In this document: positions 36,188-42,811 of the stretch, piece after piece
Layout: every line of letters starts with the position of its first letter
Numbering within the stretch: position 1 is the first letter of the stretch
Assembly (NCBI GenBank): GCA_023954375.1
Contig: JAMLIC010000039.1
Coordinates: forward strand, 16,648 to 80,647
Direction: 5' to 3'
DNA length: 64,000 bases
Source: Planctomycetota bacterium
GTDB lineage: Bacteria; Planctomycetota; J058
Notes under the pieces: model-generated
Databases searched by the model: none
What the model saw: the letters and a program-made list of their open reading frames with translations, nothing else
What the model was told of the DNA's origin: nothing
Position numbers and translations under genes: made by a program

Positions 36188-36193
36188 ATTCTA
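36188..36193 (-). promoter_or_regulatory. Putative -10 box TAGAAT for the ABC-F gene
   Basis: On the minus strand TAGAAT stands 8 nt before the ATG, with no Shine-Dalgarno sequence. The repeat A3 head begins 4 bp beyond, so the repeat occupies the -35 region. Confidence 0.55.
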
Positions 36194-36196
36194 CCG

Positions 36197-36446
36197 GTGT
36201 GATCGCGGCTGCGGCCGACGGTGTGACCGCGGCTGCGGCCGACGATGGCGGGCGCTGCCGTTCGTCAGGGTGTCGCGCTCCGCGCGACACCCTGACCGCT
36301 CAGGCTCGCTCGGCGGCCAGGAAGGCCGCCTTCGCTCGCCTTCACGCGGCATCGCCTCGCCCTCGTCGCCCTCGCCTGACGCTCCGGCTGCGAACGCCCG
36401 CGCTGGTGTGCTCGCGCCTGGTCCCTGCTCGAGGCGTCTGGACCAG
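36197..36446 (+). repeat. Repeat family A, copy 3
   Basis: The third full copy. Its head is duplicated in tandem (two 24-bp units at 36197-36220 and 36221-36244). The variable hairpin at 36264-36296 is a perfect 15-bp stem, GTCAGGGTGTCGCGC with loop TCC. The invariant hairpin GGCGGCC-AGGAA-GGCCGCC lies at 36312-36330. The tail ends in another hairpin, CTGGTCC...GGACCAG (36418-36446). It diverges from the ABC-F gene and precedes the YkgJ operon. Confidence 0.85.
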
Positions 36447-36503
36447 CGGAGGGGGGGAGGAGGGGAGTCACAGCGGCCGCGGTCAGCGGCATGGGGGGGT
36501 GAG

Positions 36504-36594
36504 TGGTGGGCGGGCTTTGACGGTGGTGGGCGGGCTTTGCGGCGTGGCGGCGACGGGTCCGGAGCGGCGCGTCGCGGGCCGCGTGTGGTACATT
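36504..36594 (+). promoter_or_regulatory. Promoter region of the YkgJ operon with 20-bp-period direct repeat
   Basis: The 16-bp sequence TGGTGGGCGGGCTTTG occurs at 36504-36519 and again at 36524-36539, a period of 20 bp or about two helical turns. A TACATT -10 candidate lies at 36589-36594. No good -35 box is seen, so the direct repeat may be an activator site. The rest of the 447-bp gap (36180-36626) is repeat A3 and G-rich spacer. Confidence 0.45.
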
Positions 36595-36626
36595 CCGCCG
36601 CGCCCCGCGGCGGGGCGGAGCTGGCC

Positions 36627-38074
36627 ATGTCGTTTCGCCCCCTCCTGCGCCCGGGTCTGCGCGTCGCGCCGCAGCCGGTCGGGGGCGTGCGGGTGGTCGA
36701 CCCGCCGGCCGGGCTCGAGGTCGACGTGCCGGCGGAGGTCGAGGCGCTCCTGCCGCTCCTCGACGGGCACCTCGAGGCCGAGGAGGCGCTGCAGGTCAGC
36801 GGCGTCGATCCGGACGCCGGGCGGCTCTCGCTGCGCTCGCTCGCCTTCGGGGCGCTCCTCCTCGGCGTCGACGAGGAGGGGCGCCGCCGGCGCGTGGACG
36901 CGCGCGCCGCGGGCGAGGCCGACGGGCCGTTCCGCCTGGCCGCCGGGACGCGCTTCGAGTGCGGCGCCTGCGGCGCCTGCTGCCGGACGGTCGACTTCGG
37001 GCCCCTGACGCGCGAGGAGATGGACCGCCTGGCCGCGGCGCCGTTCGTGCAGAGGGACCCGGCCCTGCGCGCGCGCCCCCTGTTCGCGCGCGCCGACGAC
37101 CCGGGAGACCCGCTCGGCCGCTCGCACTGGGTGCTCGCCCGGGGCGAGGACGGGGCGTGCGTGTTCCTCGACGGGGCCGGGCGCTGCCGCGTGCACGTCG
37201 AGCTCGGGCCCGACGCCCGGCCGCTCGGCTGCCGGCTGTTCCCGTTCGAGGCGCAGCGCACGAGCGACGGCGTGGTCGTGAGCGACGGCCTGGGGTGCGC
37301 CACGTTCACCACGAGCGCGGCCCGCGGCGAGCCGGTGTACGACCGCTTCGCCGCGCTCCGGCCCGTCCTGCGCGAGGCGGCGCGCCGCGCGCCGGCCCCG
37401 GCGCGCGACGGCGTGCGCCTGTGCTGCGGCGTGGTGGTGCCGGCCGCCCTGGCGCGCCTGGCCGTGTCGCGGGCGCTCGAGGTCCTGGACGCCGCCCCGG
37501 GGCCCTGGCGGGTGGGGGCGGCGGCGGCGCTCGGCGCGCTCGCCAGCTTCGAGGCGATCGTCCTGGCCGAGCCGCTCGGGTCCGGGCTCGCCGACCGCGT
37601 GGTGGGGCGCCTGTGGGCCACGCCGCTCGAGGCGCTCGCCGCCGGGCCGGACGGCGTCCCGGCGCCGGCCGACGCCGCGGCCGCCCTGGGCCGCCTCCTC
37701 GCGCGCCTGGCCGCCGCGGCGGACCTGCCGGCGCCGACCGTCCAGGCCGACGACGGCGCGCTCGACGAGCACCTGCGGCGGGGGCTGCGCCAGCGCCTCC
37801 ACGGGCTGCCGCTCGAGGCGGCGGGCGCGCTCGCGCCGGCGGCGGCGCGCTGGCGGCGACGGCCCTCGTCGCGGCGGCCGCGGCCCGCAGGCGGCGGCGC
37901 GCGGCGAGCGGCCGGCCGCGGGACCTCGACGCCGCGCAGCCGGCGCTCGAGCGCGCCCTGCGCGGCGCGGCGGCGCGCGCGGCCCTGCAGGCGGCCGAGG
38001 CGGACGCTGCGCTGGTCGTCCTCGGCGGCGTGGGCCTGGTCGAGGCGGCGAGCCCGGCCGGAGGCGCGGCGTGA
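36627..38074 (+). CDS. YkgJ-type CxxCxxCC zinc/iron-chelating protein, frameshifted near 37850
   Basis: The protein begins at ATG with GGGGCGGAG upstream. After about 110 residues comes the YkgJ-family metal-binding cluster FECGACGACCRTVDFGPL (CxxCxxCC). Further conserved positions are CVFLDGAGRCRVH and LGCRLFPFE, followed by GLGCATF. These eight or so cysteines chelate zinc or an Fe-S cluster in this family (PF03692), whose function is unknown. Beyond residue 400 the frame becomes nonsense near GCGCCGGCGGCGGCGC, but the alternative frame continues sensibly (GALAATALVAAAAARRRRRA, DLDAAQPALERALRG) to a stop at 38074. One base has probably been lost or gained at 37835-37860. First gene of a coupled three-gene operon. 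Confidence 0.78.
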
Positions 38075-39036
38075 GCGCGGCGGCCCCGACCCCCTTCCCC
38101 GCGACGTGCAAGGCGTTCCTCGCCGCCGGCCCGGTGCGCCTGCGTGGGCTGCGCCAGGCGGGGCCCGCCGGGGCGGCCCGGCGCCTCGCGCTCTCGGCCG
38201 ACGGCCGCTGGCTCCTCGTGACCGGGGCCGGCGGCGCCGCGCTCTGGGACGGGGCCACGGGCGAGCCGGTCTGGCGCGCGGCGGGCGCGCCCGCGGGCGC
38301 GCCCGCCCTCTCGACCGCCCGCGCGGCCTGGGCCGAGGGCGAGGGCGCCCGCGTCCGCCCGCTGCCGACGGACGAGGCGGCGGAGGGCCCCGAGGCGGTC
38401 GTCGCGGCCGGCCGCGTCGTCGCGCTGGCGTTCGGCCAGGACGGGCGCACGCTCGTGACGCTCGACGCCGCCGGCGGCCTGGCGGGGGCGTCGGCCGAGA
38501 CGGGCGAGCGCCTGTGGTCGAGCCGCTGCGAGGGCCTCGCGCCGCGCGCGGCGGCGCTGGCGCGCGACGCGCGCGTGGCCGCGGCGGTCGACGCCGACGG
38601 GACCTGCGCCGTGATCTATCCGCAGACGGGCACGCGCCTGTTCCGCCTGGGCGAGGCGGGCGCGCTGCGCGCGGTCACGGTCTCCGCCGACGGGCAGCAG
38701 GTCCTCTGCGGCGCGGTCGACGGGGCGCGCCTGTGGGACGCCGCCAGCGGCGCCCTCGCGCGGCGCCTCCCCGGCGCCGACGTCGACGCCGTGGCCCTGG
38801 CGCCGGGCGCGCGCCTGGCCCTCGGCGCCCGGCGGGACGGCAAGCTCGTCCTCTGGGACGTCGCGGGCGGGCACGCGCTCGAGCGCCTGGACCTCGGCGG
38901 GTTCCTCGCCGCGACGCACGACGTGGCGTTCTCGCCGGACGGCCGGCGCTTCGTCGTCGCGGGGGACGCGCGCCGCGGGCTCGACGGGTCGGCCGGGCGC
39001 GTGGCCGCGCTCCTGCGGTTCGAGCTGGCGCCGTGA
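38071..39036 (+). CDS. WD40-like beta-propeller protein
   Basis: A 321-residue cytosolic protein made of repeated propeller blades: ALSADGRWLLVTGAGGAALW DGATGE, ALAFGQDGRTLVTLDAAGG, TVSADGQQVLCGAVDGARLW DAASGA, ALAPGARLALGARRDGKLVL WDVAGG and VAFSPDGRRFVVAGDAR. Seven short blades would fit its length. There is no signal peptide. Propellers of this kind are interaction platforms; the same blade style is attached to the kinase at 32073-34011 and to paralogue 2. The GTG start overlaps the YkgJ stop as GTGA and its own stop overlaps the next start, indicating strict co-translation. Confidence 0.82.
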   Translation: MSAAAPTPFPATCKAFLAAGPVRLRGLRQAGPAGAARRLALSADGRWLLVTGAGGAALWDGATGEPVWRAAGAPAGAPALSTARAAWAEGEGARVRPLPTDEAAEGPEAVVAAGRVVALAFGQDGRTLVTLDAAGGLAGASAETGERLWSSRCEGLAPRAAALARDARVAAAVDADGTCAVIYPQTGTRLFRLGEAGALRAVTVSADGQQVLCGAVDGARLWDAASGALARRLPGADVDAVALAPGARLALGARRDGKLVLWDVAGGHALERLDLGGFLAATHDVAFSPDGRRFVVAGDARRGLDGSAGRVAALLRFELAP

Positions 39037-40136
39037 GCCGCCGCGCGCCGGCGCTCCTCCTGGTCCTCCTCCTCGCGGGCGTCACGCGGGCGAGCGACCC
39101 CGAGGCCGAGGCGCTGCGCGCCCTCGCCGCCGGCGACGGCGTCGCCGCCCGCCGCGCGGTGGCCCGCCTGGGGGGCCTGGCGCCCGGGAGCCCGGAGGCG
39201 GAGGCGGCGGCGCGCCGCGCGGCCACGCTCCTCCTGGCGATCGACGCCGCCGACGCGCTCGCGCGCGAGGACGCGCGCGCGCTCGGCGCGCTCCTCGAGC
39301 GCGCCGAGCGGCTGGCGGCCCGCTGCGTCCCGGCCGACCTGCCGCTCCTGCGCGCGGTGGAGCGGAGCCTGGGGGAGGCGCGCCTCGTCGTGGGGCCGCT
39401 GCTCCAGGCCGCCTACCGGGCGATCGACGCGCGCCGCCCGCGCGCGGAGCTCCTCGCCCTCGCCGAGGACGACGACCCGCGCGCGCGCGACCTCGCCGTG
39501 GGCGCCCTGGCCGAGCGCCTGGCCGCCCTCCGGGCCAGGGTGCTCGCCGGCGGCTCGCTCGACGCCGCCGAGCAGGCCGACGTCGCCGACCCGGCGCTCG
39601 TGCGGCTCCTGATCGAGCGCCTGGCGGAGCGGCCCGGCGGCGGCGCGACCGACCGGCTCCCGGCCGACGCGGCCGCCGTCGGGGCCGGCACGTCGACCGC
39701 CCTGCACGCGCTGGCCAGCATCGAGGCCGCCGCCCTGCCCGCCCTCGAGGAGGCGGCGCGCGCCGGCCGCCCCGGCGCGGAGGAGGCGCTCGCCGCCGCG
39801 CACGCCGCCGTGGCGCAGCGGCTCCGCCGCCACCCGGGGAGCACCTGGTGCAGCGCGACCGGCGCCCCCCCGATCACCGCCGCGACCGCCCCCTGCCCGG
39901 CGCCGTGCGCGCGCGACGTGCCCACGTCCGCCCAGTTCTGCCCCGCCTGCGGGGCGCGCGTGCGGGTCGTGTGCACGACGTGCGGCGCGCTCACCTCGGC
40001 CGCGCGCGCCCACTGCACGTCGTGCGGCGCCCGCGCCGGCGACGAGGCGGTCACCCCCTGCGCGCGGTGCCGCGCCTCGCTCCCCCGCGGGGCGCGCGCG
40101 TGCACGCGCTGCGGGGCGCAGCAGCCGCGGCGCTGA
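39033..40136 (+). CDS. Exported helical-repeat protein with C-terminal double zinc ribbon
   Basis: A 367-residue protein. A signal peptide (RRAPALLLVLLLAGVTRA) is followed by about 250 residues of short Ala/Leu-rich helices of HEAT/TPR character (ALREDARALGALLERAER-like units). The C-terminal 90 residues carry two to three zinc ribbons: CPAPCARD, FCPACGARVRVVCTTCGALT, HCTSCGARAGDE and PCARCRASLPRGARACTRC GA. Zinc ribbons outside the cytosol are uncommon; either the first helix is a membrane anchor with the ribbons facing inward, or the ribbons function in the periplasm. GTG start overlapping the propeller stop. Last gene of the operon, ended by a long perfect hairpin. Confidence 0.68.
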   Translation: MSRRAPALLLVLLLAGVTRASDPEAEALRALAAGDGVAARRAVARLGGLAPGSPEAEAAARRAATLLLAIDAADALAREDARALGALLERAERLAARCVPADLPLLRAVERSLGEARLVVGPLLQAAYRAIDARRPRAELLALAEDDDPRARDLAVGALAERLAALRARVLAGGSLDAAEQADVADPALVRLLIERLAERPGGGATDRLPADAAAVGAGTSTALHALASIEAAALPALEEAARAGRPGAEEALAAAHAAVAQRLRRHPGSTWCSATGAPPITAATAPCPAPCARDVPTSAQFCPACGARVRVVCTTCGALTSAARAHCTSCGARAGDEAVTPCARCRASLPRGARACTRCGAQQPRR

Positions 40137-40149
40137 CCGGCCAGGGGCC

Positions 40150-40232
40150 CACCACGGAGGACACGGAGGAGCGGAGGGAGAGCTCCGAGGAGAGTCCCGT
40201 CCGGCGTGGCCTCCTCCGTGTCCTCCGTGGTG
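40150..40232. terminator. Perfect 22-bp inverted repeat between convergent genes
   Basis: CACCACGGAGGACACGGAGG plus AG (40150-40171) is followed 39 bp later by its exact complement (40211-40232). It lies between two convergent genes, whose stops are at 40136 and 40237, so it could serve as a bidirectional terminator, although no U-tract follows. The GGAGGACACGGAGG theme resembles a hairpin repeat that I recall seeing in many unrelated environmental genomes; a related motif occurs near 47932. Confidence 0.6.
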
Positions 40233-40236
40233 AGGG

Positions 40237-41703
40237 TCAGCGCGTCAGCCACCCCCGCGCCCGCACCGTCACCAGGGCGTAGGGGAAGATCCACGTCAGC
40301 CCGAACAGGTAGTAGAAGGCGTAGGCCACGCCCCACACGAAGCTCGACGAGCGCTCGCAGCGGAGGAAGTAGAGCATGCGGAAGAGCGCGCCGAGCGTGA
40401 TCGCCCCGGCGAACGTGAGGAGGACGAGCGGCTCGAAGACCGCGGCCGCCGCGACGAGGACCACGGTGAGGTAGCGCAGCGGGTAGCTCAGGTTGCGCAG
40501 GACGGCGTCGAAGAGCGTCATGGCGAGCGCGACCGGCGGGCGGCGCCACAGGATCCAGGCCAGGCGCAGCTCCTCGCGGATGTAGCTGCGGTCCCAGCGC
40601 AGGTACATCTTGCACAGCTTCGAGTAGGTCGTCGGCACGACCGTGTGGACGACCGCCGAGCGCTGGTAGACGGTGTCGAGGCCCTGCGCGAGGACGTAGT
40701 TCGTCATGGCGCGGTCCTCGCCCGCGGGGCAGGGGACGCCGAGGAAGGACTGCTTGCTCCAGGCGTCCAGGGCGGCGCGGACCGCCGAGGCGCGGAGCGC
40801 CGTGAGGGCGCCGGGGCAGCAGTAGACGGTGCCGTACTGCGACTGCGTGGCGCGGTGGAAGTCGAACGAGAGCGTGAACGCCACGTGGAGCATCTGCGGG
40901 ATCGGGCCCTCGGCGCGGTTGTGCACGGCGACGCGACCGGCGACGGCGCCGACGCGCGGGTCGCGGAAGGGGCCGGCGGCGGCGAGGAGGGTCTGGCGCT
41001 CGATGACGCTGTCGGAGTCGATCGTCACCAGGACCTCGCCCTTCGCCCGGCGGAAGCCCTCCTCGAGCGCCGCGCGCTTGCCGCGGTTCTTCTCGAAGCG
41101 CACCGTCGTCACCAGGCCCGGGTGGCGGGCGGCCACGCGCTGGATGTGCGTCCAGGTGTCGTCCTTGCTCCCGTCGTCGACGACGAAGACCTCCAGGCGG
41201 TCGCGCGGGTAGGCGGCGGCGAGGACCGACTCGATCGACCGGCCCACCATGGGCCCCTCGTTGTAGGCCGGGATGATGACGGTGAGCGGCGGGGCGTCGG
41301 CGAACGTCGCGCTGTCGAACGGGCGGTACCGGAACCAGAGCACGGTCTGGATGACCAGGCGGACGGCGACGAGGAGGCCGAAGCCGAGCAGCGTCAGGCC
41401 GAGCGCCGACGAGGTCGCCGCCGCGGCGGCGGCGCCGAGGGTCGCGTGCAGGCCCAGGCCGGCGCAGGCCGCGCCGACGAAGCCCAGGAGGCCGAGGACG
41501 ATCGCGCCCGAGAGGGCGTGGTCGAAGAGGTCGGGGGCGCGCGCGACGCCGAGCGGCGTGGGGCCGGCCGCCGTGGGGGCCGGGCGTGCCGGCTCCGAGA
41601 GCGCGCTGGCGCAGGCCTCACAGCGCGCGAGGTGCGCGTGGATCGCGGCGCGGAGGGGGCCGGTCGGCACCTCCCTCGGACGGATCATCTGGTCGCAGAC
41701 CAT
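40237..41703 (-). CDS. Processive GT2 glycosyltransferase with N-terminal zinc-finger-like segment
   Basis: A 488-residue membrane protein. Residues 1-35 contain H24-x3-C28-x2-C31 (HAHLARCEAC), the pattern of anti-sigma zinc fingers (zf-HC2). Two membrane helices (AIVLGLLGFVGAACAGLGLH, LGLTLLGFGLLVAVRLVIQT) precede a GT2 domain: LTVIIPAYNEG, VVDDGS (174-179), VTIDSDS, GEDRAMTNYVL and the product-site YLRWDRSYIREEL (RW motif). Helices at the end (YLTVVLVAAAAVFEPLVLLT, FVWGVAYAFYYLFGLTWIFP) complete a NodC/hyaluronan-synthase-like topology. It probably makes a beta-linked polysaccharide and extrudes it. The fusion of an anti-sigma-like finger to a synthase is unusual. ATG at 41703 with AAAGG upstream. 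Confidence 0.85.
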   Translation of the reverse strand: MVCDQMIRPREVPTGPLRAAIHAHLARCEACASALSEPARPAPTAAGPTPLGVARAPDLFDHALSGAIVLGLLGFVGAACAGLGLHATLGAAAAAATSSALGLTLLGFGLLVAVRLVIQTVLWFRYRPFDSATFADAPPLTVIIPAYNEGPMVGRSIESVLAAAYPRDRLEVFVVDDGSKDDTWTHIQRVAARHPGLVTTVRFEKNRGKRAALEEGFRRAKGEVLVTIDSDSVIERQTLLAAAGPFRDPRVGAVAGRVAVHNRAEGPIPQMLHVAFTLSFDFHRATQSQYGTVYCCPGALTALRASAVRAALDAWSKQSFLGVPCPAGEDRAMTNYVLAQGLDTVYQRSAVVHTVVPTTYSKLCKMYLRWDRSYIREELRLAWILWRRPPVALAMTLFDAVLRNLSYPLRYLTVVLVAAAAVFEPLVLLTFAGAITLGALFRMLYFLRCERSSSFVWGVAYAFYYLFGLTWIFPYALVTVRARGWLTR

Positions 41704-41953
41704 CAGGTAGGCCTTTCTGGGCCACCCGGTGGACGGGCGGCGAGACGCGGCCCCGGGTCCGCGGGGGGAGCGGACCCGGGGCCGTCACGCGGGCGGGTCG
41801 CGGCGGGCGCACGCCCAACCAAGAAGGCGACCGGAGCAGGCCGCGGGGGACGCGGCCGGACCAACACCCGTGCGGCGCCCCTCTCTGCACGCCGCGGGCC
41901 GGAGCCTCGCCAGTGATTCGTAAAGACTTATGTGTCTGATCCGGGCGAGTTGT

Positions 41954-41988
41954 AACGATACGTTCCGGACGCGACGGAACGTTTCGTT
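41954..41988. promoter_or_regulatory. 14-bp inverted repeat, candidate operator
   Basis: AACGATACGTTCCG (41954-41967), a 7-bp spacer, and CGGAACGTTTCGTT (41975-41988) pair at 13 of 14 positions. The symmetry fits a dimeric regulator binding site or a stem. It lies 250 bp upstream of the GT2 synthase and 180 bp upstream of the gene at 42168. Confidence 0.5.
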
Positions 41989-42084
41989 GCGACCGACGTA
42001 ACCCGTGAGAGAGGAAGCGCGCGAGCTCCGGCCGGGCCGACTGGAACGGCCGCCTGGCGCGCGGCGCCCTCTGACCGGGACGGT

Positions 42085-42130
42085 TCGTGCCAGTCCGGGC
42101 CCCCTCGCGAGCGCCTCGCTCGGCGCAGGC
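42085..42130 (+). repeat. Repeat family B, partial copy 3
   Basis: About 45 bp shared with 22657-22795: GTGCCAGTCCGGG followed by CCCCCTCGCGAGCGC and ending in GCGCAGG. The 5' half of the family is missing or too diverged to see. Confidence 0.5.
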
Positions 42131-42167
42131 TGGACGAAGCCCGGCGGAGCGTCTCTCATCGGGCGCG

Positions 42168-42731
42168 ATGGACCCGAACGACGCCGACCTCGCGCGCGCC
42201 GCCGCGTCGCTCCAGGCGGAGCTGGAGAAGAAGACGGCGCGGCTCCGCCGCCCCGGGGCCCCGACCTTCCGACCGGCGGCGCCGCCGACCGACGCGGCCT
42301 TCGTGGCGCTCGACGAGGCGCTCGGCCGCGACGCCGTGCTCGTCGCCTGCGTGACCTGCGACGCGGCCCCCGGCGTGGTGCTCCGGGCGGGCGTCCTGCG
42401 CGATGGCTTCACCCTGGCGCTCGTCGTCGCCCCGAGCGACCGCCCGCCGTACGTGGAGCTGAGCACGTTCCTCGCGCGGCCGCCGCGCCCCGACCGCGAG
42501 GTCGTGACCACGAACGCCCGCCCCGACCCGGCGCCGCCCCGGCCGGCGCACGCCGCGCTCGAGCGGCTCCCCGGGCGCTCGCCGCAGGAGCTGCGCCGCC
42601 GCCACCACGAGCGCCTCGCGGCGCTCACGGGGGCCCCCGGCGACGACGACCCGGTGCGCCTGTGGATCGAGCCGACGGAGCAAGCCGTCCTGCGCGCGCT
42701 GGGCGACTACCTGCGCCTCGTCGCGCCCTGA
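42168..42731 (+). CDS. Hypothetical protein
   Basis: A 187-residue soluble protein. It opens with a short charged helix (DADLARAAASLQAELEKKTA) and has a central alpha-beta region (AAFVALDEALGRDAVLVACV, APGVVLRAGVLRDGFTLALV). The C-terminal helix RLWIEPTEQAVLRALGDYLR is well formed. Two cysteines (VACVTCD) are close together. I do not recognise a family. The ATG has no Shine-Dalgarno sequence; TCTCAT stands 8 nt upstream, a weak version of the leaderless box. It lies just upstream of aspS in the same orientation, but 80 bp and a separate promoter box intervene. Confidence 0.6.
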   Translation: MDPNDADLARAAASLQAELEKKTARLRRPGAPTFRPAAPPTDAAFVALDEALGRDAVLVACVTCDAAPGVVLRAGVLRDGFTLALVVAPSDRPPYVELSTFLARPPRPDREVVTTNARPDPAPPRPAHAALERLPGRSPQELRRRHHERLAALTGAPGDDDPVRLWIEPTEQAVLRALGDYLRLVAP

Positions 42732-42773
42732 CGAGGGCGCTGACGCGCTCGTAGCGCGCCTCCGGCCGCGTGC

Positions 42774-42779
42774 TACCTT
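42774..42779 (+). promoter_or_regulatory. Putative -10 box TACCTT for aspS
   Basis: TACCTT lies 32 nt before the aspS ATG, giving a short leader that contains a good GGAGGAG ribosome site. Confidence 0.4.
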
Positions 42780-42811
42780 CATCCGCTTCCACGGAGGCGG
42801 GAGGAGCCCGA

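Larger units (their letters stand above)
41704..42167. other. 464-bp divergent intergenic region
   Basis: Gene-free space between the GT2 synthase (minus) and a hypothetical gene (plus). It holds an unusually AT-rich patch (41915-41955, with GATTCGTAAAGACTTATG), a long inverted repeat at 41954-41988 and a partial repeat B at 42085-42130. Low GC in a contig this GC-rich, next to an inverted repeat, suggests regulation. Confidence 0.5.

Noticed and set aside
34566..36290. An ABC-F start upstream at 36290
   Set aside because: The extension runs through repeat A3 and has no coding character; ATG 36179 with TAGAAT 8 nt upstream is preferred.
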